Shown: piece after piece, positions 9,307-18,845 of the stretch | Layout of the letters: each line of letters opens with the position of its first letter | How positions within the stretch are numbered: the first letter of the stretch is position 1 | Origin: Paenibacillus pabuli | GTDB taxonomy: Bacteria; Bacillota; Bacilli; Paenibacillales; Paenibacillaceae | Assembly (NCBI RefSeq): GCF_023101145.1 | Contig: NZ_CP073714.1 | Span: 7,537,166 to 7,601,165 of the forward strand | DNA: 64,000 bases | Direction: 5' to 3' | Notes under the pieces: generated by a model | The model's input: only the letters and a program-made list of their open reading frames with translations | What the model was told of the DNA's origin: nothing | Databases searched by the model: none | Translations under genes and position numbers: made by a program

Positions 9307-9337
9307 AAAAAACAAGGCCAGCACCAACTGCCAACCT
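9307..9337 (-). terminator. Terminator after the M23 peptidase gene
   Basis: On the minus strand, AGGTTGGCA (loop GTTGG) TGCTGGCCT pairs over nine positions with three G-U pairs, followed by TGTTTTTTG. It lies 25 bases past the M23 stop and separates that gene from walR. Confidence 0.7.
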
Positions 9338-9361
9338 CGCTCTGGAATGCAATATAACTAA

Positions 9362-10894
9362 CTAATTTAAGTATGTCAACGGATTTTCCACCGTTCCGTT
9401 CTTGATAATCTCGAAATGCAGATGCGTTCCGGTCGAACGACCCGTGTTGCCCATGACGCCGATGCTCTCACCTTTTTCGACGACTTGTCCAACCTTAACG
9501 CCGATGCTGTTCAAGTGTCCATAAAGTGTTTCGTATCCATTACGATGGTTAATGATAATAACATTGCCGTAACCACTCTTCTGTCCTGCAAAAGTAATCA
9601 CGCCTTCATCAGACGCTTTCACGTCCCTGTTTCCTACAAGATCAACACCTTTGTGTTGGCGACCCCAGCGTTGTCCAAAGCTGCTGCTCATCGTTGCATT
9701 GGATACCGGCCAAGCAAATTCACCTGTACCTTCACCAACCACTTTGGTTCCACTCAGGACGACTTCAGTAACCGCTGCCTTGATGACTTCCTGGCCAAGC
9801 CATTCCTCCTGAACGACTTCACCGTTTTCCTTCGTTATCCGATATTGCATGCTTTTCAGACCGCTCTGACCTGGACGCACCACTTTGGTTGTGCCTGCTT
9901 TGAGCTCAGCACTTTTGCGTACTTCCACCTGCGGTTTAATCTCAATCTGTTCCACCACCTGCTCAACCGATTTAACAGTAACAGCAGGCTTTGGCACCGT
10001 CAGTGTAAGCTCGTCTCCGATTTGCAGCGACGTTTCTTTGATGCCCGGGTTATGTTTGCGAATCTCGCTTTGCGTAATTTCATATTTCGCAGCAATGGAA
10101 GAGATCGTATCTCCTTCACGCACCACATAGGTTACAGGCGCGTCTTTACCAACGGTTAAAGCTTTAACCGCCTCGGACACATCCCATATTTTGTTTGGAT
10201 CAGCCTTCACCACATCTGTCGCCACATCTTCCTTGATACCTACAGATTTCAGTGTAGTACTCGGCCCCTCGGCTTTCTTCAATGAGTTTGCCGATACCGA
10301 CTTCGTCTTGAGCGAGCTGCGCACAGCCGATGCCGATATGTATTTGTTCTGCACTTGTTCCAGAATCGCATCAGCTGTTGCCTGATCCTTCACAATGCCG
10401 ATTACTTCACCGTCTACCTTGAGCTCTACACCCTTGGCATAAGCGGTGAGCATGTCTCCGAGCTTGTCCAACGTCTCATCGCTGTTCACTACGGGTTTGT
10501 ATGCTTTAATGGTTTCGGTCGTGATGCCGTCTGTGTTCAGCACCATTTCCGCATCTGGATATTTATTTTGGAATTCCTCGGTTTTATCTGCAAATAATTT
10601 CTGTAATTGCGCCTCATTCGTGATGGTGCCAATCTCTTTTCCTTTGACCATCACTTTATAATATGGGACGGTGTTTGCAGCAACGTATTGTTTGCCTGCG
10701 AATCCGATCGATGCAGCGATGAACAAACCGCATGCTGCTGTAATGATCCATTTGCGCGAGGCCAGAACGCGCTTTTTGTTACCACTGAAGTTGGACATGC
10801 TCATGTTGTTTTTGTCTTCGGCCGTCCGGTGTTCCCCGGATTGTTCGTGTTCCCGGTTCTTGCCCGGTTGGCGTATGCCTCTGAAACCTTTCAT
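9362..10894 (-). CDS. Secreted M23 peptidoglycan endopeptidase with LysM and G5 domains
   Basis: 510 residues. A basic, polar N-terminus is followed by a membrane anchor (about 48-68). The middle (75-190) has repeated AVIGIV/GTIT-type modules. A LysM domain is near 250-300 (YVVREGDTISSIAAKYEIT), a G5 domain about 310-385 (VRKSAELKAGTTKVVRPGQ), and a lysostaphin-type M23 domain at the end. Zinc ligands are His and Asp in RQHKGVDLVG and the His of GTHLHFEI. It should cleave peptidoglycan cross-bridges in the wall. AAAGGAG precedes the ATG. The promoter region has a WalR-type box, fitting its place beside walRK. Confidence 0.93.
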   Translation of the reverse strand: MKGFRGIRQPGKNREHEQSGEHRTAEDKNNMSMSNFSGNKKRVLASRKWIITAACGLFIAASIGFAGKQYVAANTVPYYKVMVKGKEIGTITNEAQLQKLFADKTEEFQNKYPDAEMVLNTDGITTETIKAYKPVVNSDETLDKLGDMLTAYAKGVELKVDGEVIGIVKDQATADAILEQVQNKYISASAVRSSLKTKSVSANSLKKAEGPSTTLKSVGIKEDVATDVVKADPNKIWDVSEAVKALTVGKDAPVTYVVREGDTISSIAAKYEITQSEIRKHNPGIKETSLQIGDELTLTVPKPAVTVKSVEQVVEQIEIKPQVEVRKSAELKAGTTKVVRPGQSGLKSMQYRITKENGEVVQEEWLGQEVIKAAVTEVVLSGTKVVGEGTGEFAWPVSNATMSSSFGQRWGRQHKGVDLVGNRDVKASDEGVITFAGQKSGYGNVIIINHRNGYETLYGHLNSIGVKVGQVVEKGESIGVMGNTGRSTGTHLHFEIIKNGTVENPLTYLN

Positions 10895-11001
10895 GATTCT
10901 CTCCTTTTCAGCACTTCTTAGTTCGCATTTCTGTCAAGACATCACCCATTGTGTCTGTCCCATGCTTGTCGATATTTGTATTCGGGTGTCCGCAAATCAG
11001 G

Positions 11002-11076
11002 ACTTTAGCTGCGCTTGTAAAAGTGTCAAAATTTTAACCTTTTATCACACCCGTATACTTTAACACAGGTTTTACA
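11002..11076 (-). promoter_or_regulatory. Sigma-A-type promoter with WalR box upstream of the M23 peptidase
   Basis: On the minus strand, TTGACA (11024-11029) and TAAAGT (11002-11007) are 16 bases apart. About 30 bases further upstream is TGTAAA-ACCTG-TGTTAA (11060-11076), which fits the known WalR consensus TGTWAH-N5-TGTWAH at every position. A site upstream of -35 suggests activation. No WalR binding is shown; this is pattern match plus context. Confidence 0.65.
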
Positions 11077-11272
11077 CTCATTTCAACTGTACACATCATA
11101 GCGCAAAGCCGCGCCACGCTTGGTTTTCCTGTATTATCCATAAGATGGCATAACGAAATTCTTCTCCGTAACGCCTCTACTTCAGGTGTACTATGTACTT
11201 TTGATCACCTTTTAAGACTAGGTTCTAAGACCCACCGAAATGTGTTTTACTTTTCATAAAAATACAAACTGA

Positions 11273-11305
11273 AATCCCTCGCCAGATCAAGTCTGGTGAG
11301 GGATT
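11273..11305 (-). terminator. Stem-loop after the 259-residue unknown gene
   Basis: AATCCCTCGCCAGA and TCTGGTGAGGGATT form a 14-pair stem with one G-U and a five-base loop. On the minus strand a T-rich but interrupted tract follows. It lies about 90 bases past the stop at 11392. Confidence 0.6.
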
Positions 11306-11391
11306 CATGAAAGTCATACTATAGGATGCCTCGAGATGGCCGGATTGTATTCTACCACTTTTTTCTTTTCCTTGGCCTTCATAAACAGAGT

Positions 11392-12171
11392 TTACTCCGC
11401 CTGAAGGACCTCCATTAGGTTGTCGTATTCTTCGCTGGTTAAATACTTGGAAATTACCTGCTCAATATCGCGAAGCTCCTGTTCAGTCAGGCCGCCTTCC
11501 ATGGCGCTTGAGATCTGCTGCATTTCTTTCTGAGGCAGCTTGTTCATCAGCAGACTGAAAATCTTTTCTTTTTCCTCTAACGGCAGCTTGTCCTTCTTGC
11601 CTGTAATGTCATCCGGGGATACGACAATCTCATCATTACCTGAAGAAGCCGTACCATTGGAATTTGCACCTGTTCCATTACCTGATTCTGTACCATTTTC
11701 AACTGTTGTCCCTGAGTCGTTACCCTCACTTGTGCCGGCGTCTATCCCTGTGCCAACGCTCCCTCCTGAACCGGACCCTGTAGCGGAGGAATCCGTTCCT
11801 GAGCCTGCTCCTTGGCCCTCGTCTGATCCCGTATCTCGCTCAGGGTTGTTGCCTGTATTCGCGCCTGTTTCTCCATTCTCTGTTCCATTCCCCATGACAG
11901 ATATTGCATCTTCCGGGACGTGTTCCTCTTCCGCTCCTGCCGGCTGATCTGTCGTGCCCGTTCCCGGCTTCTTCTCCTCACCGGACTTACCTCCCAATGC
12001 ACCCTGAAACATGGCCGTTAACCCCATGGGCTGGCCTTCCCACTGAATATTAAAACTCGCCAGCAGCGATTTTACATATGACTGAACGATTAATCCGGTT
12101 GTCAGCAGGGTCAGTGAACTGACCAGCAACACGGTAAGCAATACTTTGATGAACCATTGAAGCAACTTCAT
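11392..12171 (-). CDS. Membrane-anchored protein with long Gly/Ser/Thr/Asn linker, function unknown
   Basis: Not recognised. The start MKLLQWFIKVLL was chosen because GGAGGGAGAG lies upstream; the frame continues further but without a site. Residues 6-32 form a membrane segment. Then comes a linker of about 110 residues made almost only of G, S, T, N, E and D, as in proteins that span the cell wall. The C-terminal 75 residues (KDKLPLEEKEKIFSLLMNKLP onward) are a compact helical domain with two pairs of acidic helices and no cysteines. Flanked by terminators, so probably a single-gene unit between purA and the M23 gene. Confidence 0.75.
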   Translation of the reverse strand: MKLLQWFIKVLLTVLLVSSLTLLTTGLIVQSYVKSLLASFNIQWEGQPMGLTAMFQGALGGKSGEEKKPGTGTTDQPAGAEEEHVPEDAISVMGNGTENGETGANTGNNPERDTGSDEGQGAGSGTDSSATGSGSGGSVGTGIDAGTSEGNDSGTTVENGTESGNGTGANSNGTASSGNDEIVVSPDDITGKKDKLPLEEKEKIFSLLMNKLPQKEMQQISSAMEGGLTEQELRDIEQVISKYLTSEEYDNLMEVLQAE

Positions 12172-12286
12172 TTCCGTTCTCTCCCTCCGTTTTCCGACCC
12201 CATACCTCAATCGATGTTCAGGATCTATGAGTCTACTGTTAACCAGTATTGACGGAAATTCGGGGATTATATCAGGGTGGCGTGCG

Positions 12287-12324
12287 AAAAACCCCAGCCA
12301 TCGCTATTTAAGCGATAACTGGGG
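12287..12324 (-). terminator. Terminator after purA
   Basis: Minus-strand stem CCCCAG..ATCGCT / AGCGAT..CTGGGG with a two-base internal loop, followed by TTTTT. It lies 73 bases past the purA stop. Confidence 0.85.
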
Positions 12325-12396
12325 CTCTATGATACCTGTATAGGCTTACCATTTGGATGAAGGTTTAACTTAGTATTGCAGGGTTAACCCAGCTGC

Positions 12397-13683
12397 TTAT
12401 TCATAGATAGGAAGAACCTGATTTGTTTGCTCACGGTTACGGCCTACAGAGAAGATAGCAATTGGAATACCTGTCAGTTCGGAAACACGTTTCACATAGT
12501 TCTGTGTGTTCACAGGCAGATCTTCCAGCTTCTTCGCCATAGTGATATCTTCGCTCCAACCTGGGAGCTCTTCGTATACCGCTTCACATTCTGCCAGCAT
12601 TTTCAGGCTTGCCGGATAGTGAGTGATAACCTCGCCGCGGAATTTGTATCCTGTGCAGATTTTCACCGTTTCCAGACCCGTCATTACATCCAGGGAGTTC
12701 AGGGACAGACCCGTAATTCCGCTGACACGACGAGCGTGACGAACCACAACACTGTCGAACCAGCCGACACGACGCGGACGTCCCGTTACAGTACCGTACT
12801 CATGTCCGGTCTCACGAATTTGGTCACCAACTGCATCATGCAGCTCTGTCGGGAAAGGACCATCTCCTACACGTGTTGTATAGGCTTTAGCCACACCGAT
12901 AACCTGCTGAATACGAGCTGGGCCAACGCCGGAACCGATACATACGCCGCCTGCGGACGGGTTGGATGAAGTAACAAAAGGATACGTTCCTTGGTCAAGA
13001 TCCAACATAACGCCTTGTGCGCCTTCAAATAATACTTTTTTGTTCTCATCGATGTATTCGTTGAGCACAACGGATGTATCACGTACGTAAGGACGCAGGA
13101 TTTCCGCATATCCCAGGTAATCTTTCAGAATTTCTTCAACATCTACAGGCTCGCCGCCATAGACTTGCTCGATTACACGGTTCTTTTCTTTTACCAAATG
13201 ACGCAGTTTCAGTTCGAACTCTTCCGCATCAAGCAGATCAACCATACGAATACCGATACGGGCTGATTTGTCCATGTAACATGGGCCAATTCCCTTGCCT
13301 GTTGTACCGATTTTGTTCGGGCCTTTGCTCTCTTCTTCCAATGCATCCAATACCATGTGATATGGCAAGATGATGTGTGCGCGTTCGCTGATGGACAGGT
13401 TTTTGGTCGTAAAGTCATTGTCGTGAATATAGTTAATTTCTTCAATGAGTGCCTTCGGGTTGATAACCATCCCGTTACCAATTACACATGCTTTATCTGT
13501 GTAGAAGATACCCGATGGGATCATCGTCAATTTATATTTTTTGTTATCGATCAGAATCGTGTGTCCTGCATTGTTACCGCCTTGGTAACGAGCAACCACA
13601 TCTGCGGATTCCGCCAAATAATCTGTAATCTTGCCTTTACCTTCGTCTCCCCATTGCGTTCCCACTACAACTACCGTTGACAT
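12397..13683 (-). CDS. purA: Adenylosuccinate synthetase
   Basis: Joins IMP and aspartate using GTP to give adenylosuccinate, the first committed step to AMP. 428 residues, full length. The N-terminus MSTVVVVGTQWGDEGKGK carries the P-loop-like GDEGKGK with the catalytic Asp. IMP-site residues are in NNAGHT, the conserved GTTGKGIGP is present, and VGWFDSV and the C-terminal GTP-binding FSVGRNREQT are intact. GGAGGT lies seven bases before the chosen ATG. Monocistronic, with a terminator close behind; upstream is a 440-base leader and promoter region. Confidence 0.97.
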   Translation of the reverse strand: MSTVVVVGTQWGDEGKGKITDYLAESADVVARYQGGNNAGHTILIDNKKYKLTMIPSGIFYTDKACVIGNGMVINPKALIEEINYIHDNDFTTKNLSISERAHIILPYHMVLDALEEESKGPNKIGTTGKGIGPCYMDKSARIGIRMVDLLDAEEFELKLRHLVKEKNRVIEQVYGGEPVDVEEILKDYLGYAEILRPYVRDTSVVLNEYIDENKKVLFEGAQGVMLDLDQGTYPFVTSSNPSAGGVCIGSGVGPARIQQVIGVAKAYTTRVGDGPFPTELHDAVGDQIRETGHEYGTVTGRPRRVGWFDSVVVRHARRVSGITGLSLNSLDVMTGLETVKICTGYKFRGEVITHYPASLKMLAECEAVYEELPGWSEDITMAKKLEDLPVNTQNYVKRVSELTGIPIAIFSVGRNREQTNQVLPIYE

Positions 13684-14125
13684 AGTACATACCTCCGTGG
13701 GTGCCTTGCGCACCTTTGTATTGGTCTGTCCGTCCTCTATCTCGGCAGGAATTTGAAGTGAAATTACCGCGGAGAAGCGTGCTAACGGACAGTGAAAATC
13801 CCCCTCGGTTTACATCCAAGGGAAGGTTTTCGCTGCTTTAACGCAGCAGTACTAGTGTACCAGTCCCTTTTTTCAAAGTCAAATCAAATGGCGAACAATT
13901 AGATATAGTCCAACTGTAATGTTCGGAATTGACTCCATATTTCGACGCAAAAAACCGGCGAAGCCAGTCAAATCTTGCTTGACGGCTAACCCCGGTTATA
14001 CGCTACGCATTTAAATCAAACGCTATATGTCGTATTCACAACGTATTTATGAGTTCATATGATCTAACGGTTGATATCAGGGACAGACGATTTCACTTCC
14101 CAATCAAGCAGAGTGTGTCTGCCCC
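13684..14125. other. Upstream region of purA and end of the dnaB operon
   Basis: No gene. On the minus strand the purA leader has small hairpins, for example GCTGC/GCAGC near 13840 and GGTGC-GCAAG-GCACC (about 13699-13713) just before the purA ribosome site. I cannot assign them to a known riboswitch. The dnaB terminator is at 13949-13997. Confidence 0.4.
13949..13997 (-). terminator. Terminator after dnaB
   Basis: On the minus strand AACCGG pairs with CCGGTT, with inner pairing AGCC/GGCT and TCAA/TTGA, and TTTT follows. It closes the gdpP-rplI-dnaB series. Confidence 0.75.
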
Positions 14126-15487
14126 CTACATGGCAAAGGCATCATTATGTGCCCGTTCGTAGTTAACGAATTTATTAAAGTTTTTCAGGAAGACCAGTTC
14201 CACTGTACCTACCGGACCATTACGCTGTTTTGCGATAATAATCTCGATAATGTTTTTCTTCTCGGTCTCCTGGTTATAGTAATCATCCCGGTACAGGAAC
14301 GCAACGATGTCGGCATCTTGCTCGATTGAACCCGATTCCCGCAAGTCACTCATCATCGGACGTTTGTCCTGACGCTGCTCTACACCCCGACTCAGCTGAG
14401 ACAAGGCAATGACCGGAACTTCCAATTCCCGGCCAATCTGTTTCAGTGTACGTGAAATCTCGGATACCTCTTGTTGACGGTTCTCGCCGGCTTTACCACG
14501 TCCACTAATCAATTGGAGGTAGTCAATCAGAATCATGCCGAGACCTTTCTCCTTCTTGAGACGGCGGCATTTCGCACGGATATCCGCTACAGTGATCCCT
14601 GGTGTATCATCAATGTAGATGTTTGCTTCGTTCAAGGCCGCAATGCCCATCGTCAGCTTCTGCCAGTCTTCGTCCCCTTTGAATTCCCCTGTACGAAGAA
14701 CTCCAGCGTCCAGATTGGCTTCCGCACAGATCATCCGTTGTACGAGCTGTGCAGCGGACATCTCCAGACTGAAAATGGCTACCGTTTCTTGTGCCCGAAT
14801 GCCTACATTCTGAGCGATATTCAAAGCGAAGGCCGTTTTACCTACGGATGGACGTGCCGCTACAATGATCAAGTCACTACGCTGGAACCCGGCTGTCATC
14901 TTGTCCAAATCGATGAACCCTGATGGAATGCCCGTTGTATTCCCTCGGTTCTGATGCAGCGTTTCGACTTTATCGAATACTTCCATGAGTACATCCTGAA
15001 TGGCAATAAAACCACTACTGGATCGGCGGTTGGAAATTTCCAGAATGCGCCGCTCGGCTTCACCAAGCATGGCTGCGACATCCTCGCCGCCCGTATATCC
15101 TTCACTAACGATCTGCGTAGCCGTACGAATCAATCGTCGCAGCATCGATTTCTCTTCGATAATCTGAGCGTAATAATCCACGTTCGCAGCAGTTGGAACA
15201 CCATGAGCCAGCTTGGCCAAATAACTGACGCCACCGATGTCCTCGAGCTCGCCTTTATCCTTCAGCAGCGAAGTCAGTGTCACGAGGTCAATCGGTTGAT
15301 TTCCCTCGCCAAGCTGGATCATTGCTTCAAAAATTAATTGATGGGGCTTATCATAGAAATCCTCGGTTTGCACCCGTTCCATCGCTGTAATCAGAGCTTC
15401 GCCCTGCAACAGGATTGCACCCAGCACCGCCTGTTCGGCTTCCAGGTTCTGTGGGGGAATCCGGTCGAATAACATTTCGCCGCCCAT
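14126..15487 (-). CDS. dnaB: Replicative DNA helicase DnaB
   Basis: Hexameric 5'-3' helicase that opens the fork (DnaC in B. subtilis naming). 453 residues: N-terminal primase-interacting domain (about 8-110, IPPQNLEAEQAVLG) and RecA-like core with Walker A in ARPSVGKTAFAL, Walker B in MILIDYLQLI, and the conserved DLRESGSIEQDAD loop. GGAGGAG precedes the ATG, which starts one base after the rplI stop. An inner ATG at codon 5 is an alternative start. Translation is probably coupled to rplI. Confidence 0.97.
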   Translation of the reverse strand: MGGEMLFDRIPPQNLEAEQAVLGAILLQGEALITAMERVQTEDFYDKPHQLIFEAMIQLGEGNQPIDLVTLTSLLKDKGELEDIGGVSYLAKLAHGVPTAANVDYYAQIIEEKSMLRRLIRTATQIVSEGYTGGEDVAAMLGEAERRILEISNRRSSSGFIAIQDVLMEVFDKVETLHQNRGNTTGIPSGFIDLDKMTAGFQRSDLIIVAARPSVGKTAFALNIAQNVGIRAQETVAIFSLEMSAAQLVQRMICAEANLDAGVLRTGEFKGDEDWQKLTMGIAALNEANIYIDDTPGITVADIRAKCRRLKKEKGLGMILIDYLQLISGRGKAGENRQQEVSEISRTLKQIGRELEVPVIALSQLSRGVEQRQDKRPMMSDLRESGSIEQDADIVAFLYRDDYYNQETEKKNIIEIIIAKQRNGPVGTVELVFLKNFNKFVNYERAHNDAFAM

Positions 15488-15488
15488 C

Positions 15489-15932
15489 TTACTCCTCCGT
15501 TACCTGTACCTTCAAGGTAGCCTTCACTTCAGGGTGAACCTTGACGGTAACTTGCGTTACGCCGAGTGTGCGAATAGGCTCGTCCAGTTCAATTTTGCGT
15601 TTGTCGACTTTCAAACCTTTCGCTGCCAGAGCTTCTGCGATTTGTTTGGTCGTGATTGCACCGAACAGACGGCCGCCTTCGCCGGATTTTGCTTTCAGTT
15701 CGGTCACTTCAGCTTCCAGCTTCTTAGCCAGAGCTTCCGCTTCTGCTTTCTCTTCCTGCTTACGTCTGTCTTCCGCTGCCTTCTGGTTGTCCAATGTTTT
15801 CATGTTACCATCTGTTGCTGGACGTGCGATTCCCCGTGGCAGAAGGAAGTTCTGTGCGTATCCCTCAGACACTTCCTTCACTTGTCCTTTTTTACCTTGA
15901 CCCTTCATATCTTTTATAAAAATGACTTTCAT
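15489..15932 (-). CDS. rplI: 50S ribosomal protein L9
   Basis: 147 residues, typical length. N-terminal RNA-binding domain (MKVIFIKDMKGQGKKGQVKE; GYAQNFLLPRGIA), long connecting helix rich in Lys/Glu/Ala, and C-terminal domain ending KVHPEVKATLKVQVTEE. Its ATG overlaps the gdpP stop (ATGA), the usual arrangement in Bacillales. Confidence 0.98.
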   Translation of the reverse strand: MKVIFIKDMKGQGKKGQVKEVSEGYAQNFLLPRGIARPATDGNMKTLDNQKAAEDRRKQEEKAEAEALAKKLEAEVTELKAKSGEGGRLFGAITTKQIAEALAAKGLKVDKRKIELDEPIRTLGVTQVTVKVHPEVKATLKVQVTEE

Positions 15933-17917
15933 TCGAACAAACCCTCTTCCTTTTCGATTTCAGCCAGTACGTTCGTCAGCCGTTTTTCCGCCTCTCCAAG
16001 CGTTCCTTCAAGCTGCACGGCAGCATTCGTCAAATGTCCGCCACCGCCCAGTCGTTCCATGACCACCTGAACATTCATGCGCCCCAGCGATCTTGCGCTG
16101 ATGCCAATCAGTCCATCCGGACGTTCACTAATAACAAATGAAGCGACCACGTCAGTCATATTTAACAATGTGTCCGCCACTTGGGCGATCATCATCTGTG
16201 GAATCTTGCTGCCAGGGTCCGTGACTGCCAGCGCAATGTTCCCGTATACCATTTTAGCATGCTTTATGATTTCTGCCTTAGCAATATATTCTGACAGATC
16301 TTCCTTCATCAGCCGCTGGATCATAATCGTGTCTGCGCCACTACGACGCAAGAAGCCTGCCGCTTCAAATGTTCTCGATCCCGTATGGAGTGCAAAATGC
16401 TTCGTATCCACTGTAATCCCCGCTAATAACGCCGTTGCTTCCAGCGGAGTGAATTGTACCTTGTCATGAATATACTGAAGAAGCTCGGTCACCAGTTCTG
16501 CTGCCGAGGAAGCATATGGTTCCAGATAGATCAGTACTGCATCATTAATGAATTCTTCACCCCGGCGGTGGTGATCCACAACCACAACACGCGTAGCGGA
16601 TTGAACCAGCTTCGGCTCCATGGTCATGGACGCCTTATGCGTATCGACCACAACGAGCAGTGTATGCTCCGTCATCATCTGGGTAGCCTGCTCCGGTAAT
16701 ACAAAGGCTTTGGACAGCTTTTCATCCTTATTCACCTGTTCCATCATGCGTTCAATGGAAGGATTGGGTCCATCCAGTACAATTCGTGCCTCCACATTGT
16801 ACAGACTCGCCGCTTTCCATACTCCAATGGACGCACCAATCGCATCCATATCGGGCATTTTGTGGCCCATAATAATCACCCGGTCGCTCTCCTGCATCAG
16901 GTCACGCAGCGCATGTGCAATAACTCGGGCTCTTACCCGCGTACGTTTCTCCACCGCGTTGGACTTCCCACCGTAAAAGGACAATCGCTGACCAGATTTT
17001 ACGGCTGCCTGGTCACCACCACGGCCAAGTGCCATATCCAGACTGGACTGAGCCAGTTCACCCATCTCGCTAATGGTATCCGAACCGAATGCCAATCCAA
17101 CACTTAGTGTCATCGGTACCTTAAGATCAGCGGTCATCTCACGGACTTCATCGAGAATAACAAATCGGCTTTGCTCCAGTTCCTGCAAAGACCTATGGTT
17201 CAGCATCATGAGGTAACGATCGGAGGATAGTCGGCGCAGATACACCTCATACCGCTTCGCCCATGATGTAATCTCACTCGTCACACGTGCAATCAGCGCA
17301 GTTCTTTGCTGGTCATCCATGCCCTGGGCGGCTTCATCCAGATTATCTAGAACCAAAATACCCAGTGCAATGCGTTCATTCTCATATTTGTCACGTAAAA
17401 TGGCTAGCTCTGTAATCTCGTACACATACACGTACCGTTCCTGCGGATTATGGATGACTCCGTAGTATCGATCATCCAACTGAAATTCGTCATGCAGTTC
17501 CTTGGACGACTCCTTGGACCCATCCTTTTTCTCCTTAGGTTGAGGAAGTTTGGGAAATAAATTTTGCAGTGGACTGCCTACCATTGTCTTCTCTTGGAAC
17601 ATGTCCGCGATGAAGCGATTATGCCACTCAACAGTACGATCTTCGCTGTACAGCACAATACCGAACGGGAGCATGCTGACCGCTTCCCCCTCCATTCGCT
17701 TAATCCGAATGGACAGGCCATTAATGTAGTCGTTAAGCTCACGACGGAACGCTAGCTCCGCCTTAATCATGACGATACCCAGCGCCGAAGCTAATATCAG
17801 ACTAATTAAACCAAGCGTCCAGTTGTAGATGGTCACGAACATAACAAGCAGAAGCAGCAGTATGAACGCCCATACGGTATAGTAGCCGTGCCAGCGTTTC
17901 TTCAGAAATTTAGGCAT
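15929..17917 (-). CDS. gdpP: c-di-AMP phosphodiesterase GdpP
   Basis: Hydrolyses cyclic di-AMP to pApA and so controls potassium, osmolyte and cell-wall homeostasis. 662 residues: two membrane segments (about 12-52), a PAS-like domain (about 80-170), a degenerate GGDEF domain (about 175-300, without a proper GGDEF motif) and the DHH/DHHA1 catalytic half. Metal-site motifs are MGHKMPDMDAIGAS, VVVDTHK, VVVDHHRRG, and the C-terminal GGGGHLTNAA. It lies between yybS and rplI; a CBS protein that might bind c-di-AMP is 1.5 kb upstream. Confidence 0.96.
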   Translation of the reverse strand: MPKFLKKRWHGYYTVWAFILLLLLVMFVTIYNWTLGLISLILASALGIVMIKAELAFRRELNDYINGLSIRIKRMEGEAVSMLPFGIVLYSEDRTVEWHNRFIADMFQEKTMVGSPLQNLFPKLPQPKEKKDGSKESSKELHDEFQLDDRYYGVIHNPQERYVYVYEITELAILRDKYENERIALGILVLDNLDEAAQGMDDQQRTALIARVTSEITSWAKRYEVYLRRLSSDRYLMMLNHRSLQELEQSRFVILDEVREMTADLKVPMTLSVGLAFGSDTISEMGELAQSSLDMALGRGGDQAAVKSGQRLSFYGGKSNAVEKRTRVRARVIAHALRDLMQESDRVIIMGHKMPDMDAIGASIGVWKAASLYNVEARIVLDGPNPSIERMMEQVNKDEKLSKAFVLPEQATQMMTEHTLLVVVDTHKASMTMEPKLVQSATRVVVVDHHRRGEEFINDAVLIYLEPYASSAAELVTELLQYIHDKVQFTPLEATALLAGITVDTKHFALHTGSRTFEAAGFLRRSGADTIMIQRLMKEDLSEYIAKAEIIKHAKMVYGNIALAVTDPGSKIPQMMIAQVADTLLNMTDVVASFVISERPDGLIGISARSLGRMNVQVVMERLGGGGHLTNAAVQLEGTLGEAEKRLTNVLAEIEKEEGLFE

Positions 17918-17928
17918 GACTCATCACC

Positions 17929-18840
17929 CTATCGTTTTGGTTTCGATATTGCCTCGCGAAGCGGGAACGCCAGATCGATAATTCCGATAATCCGCAGCGG
18001 CCCGATGAAGAAGACTGCTGCCGCCAGCAAATACGGTACAACCGGATTCCATTTCTTTGTATGTGAGAGAAAGAAGAAGAAGCCGATAGCTTGAATCATG
18101 AAGCCCAAATTGATTAGAGGCGACAAGTTCATGGCAATCATGGTCCAGTATGTCCCATCGCTCTGCCTGGAGATGACCTCAAAGAGCAATGCCAGGAAGT
18201 AATACCAGATCAGGGCACGAGGCATGCGCCATTCACGTGCAGGCGGCAGCTTCGATACGGATACACCCATCACATTCAGGATAGGACGTGCGATCACGTG
18301 TGTAATAAGCGCCATCACCATGGATGTCACCACCAAAGCGAACGGAATCATGAGCTGTGTCTGCCTAGCAACATCCTGAGTCATTTCAGGTGTCCATACA
18401 AATCCATTTACCATCTGACTTGATGTGTTCGTCAGAGGTTCAATTGTCAGCCTGACCACATCATCAATATAACTCGACAAATCAAATTGGAAGATTACAC
18501 TTCCAATTAACAAGAGCAGCAGATACTCGGCCAGCATGGCTCCACTTCCCGCCATCAGTGCAAACAGGGCCGATTTCTTTTTCTTATATGCGTTGCCCAT
18601 GACGATGGCAGGCAGCGTGAATAGAAGCAGTAATAACAAATAAATCGGGCTAAACACGGCCAAAATAATCGCCACCGGGACGAGATGCCATATAAATGAT
18701 TTTACTGGTAGTGAAGTAAACAAAATAACTCCTGGTATCATCATGAAAAATATAGCCAAAACCGATAAAGGAGTTAACAGCGAAAGTAGCAAGAGCAGAT
18801 AAACTACGCTCCAGACAGCTGATTTAAAGCTAAATTTCAA
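17929..18840 (-). CDS. yybS: DUF2232 membrane protein YybS
   Basis: About 303 residues with seven or eight hydrophobic segments, of the DUF2232/YybS family, routinely found beside gdpP. Function unknown; the resemblance of the family to ECF-type membrane components is only suggestive. AGAGG lies eight bases before the TTG at 18838-18840 (MKFSFKSAVW); the frame also allows a GTG at 18849, but that GTG is part of the ribosome site. It overlaps or abuts the MazG-like stop, so the two are co-translated. Confidence 0.88.
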   Translation of the reverse strand: MKFSFKSAVWSVVYLLLLLSLLTPLSVLAIFFMMIPGVILFTSLPVKSFIWHLVPVAIILAVFSPIYLLLLLLFTLPAIVMGNAYKKKKSALFALMAGSGAMLAEYLLLLLIGSVIFQFDLSSYIDDVVRLTIEPLTNTSSQMVNGFVWTPEMTQDVARQTQLMIPFALVVTSMVMALITHVIARPILNVMGVSVSKLPPAREWRMPRALIWYYFLALLFEVISRQSDGTYWTMIAMNLSPLINLGFMIQAIGFFFFLSHTKKWNPVVPYLLAAAVFFIGPLRIIGIIDLAFPLREAISKPKR

Positions 18841-18845
18841 CAAAT

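Larger units (their letters stand above)
10895..11391. other. Intergenic region with promoter of the M23 gene and an upstream terminator
   Basis: No gene. It contains the promoter and WalR-type box at 11002-11076 and the stem-loop at 11273-11305 that should end the neighbouring gene. Confidence 0.5.

Noticed and set aside
13684..13860. Purine riboswitch or T-box in the purA leader
   Set aside because: Small hairpins are present, but I found no conserved core of either RNA.
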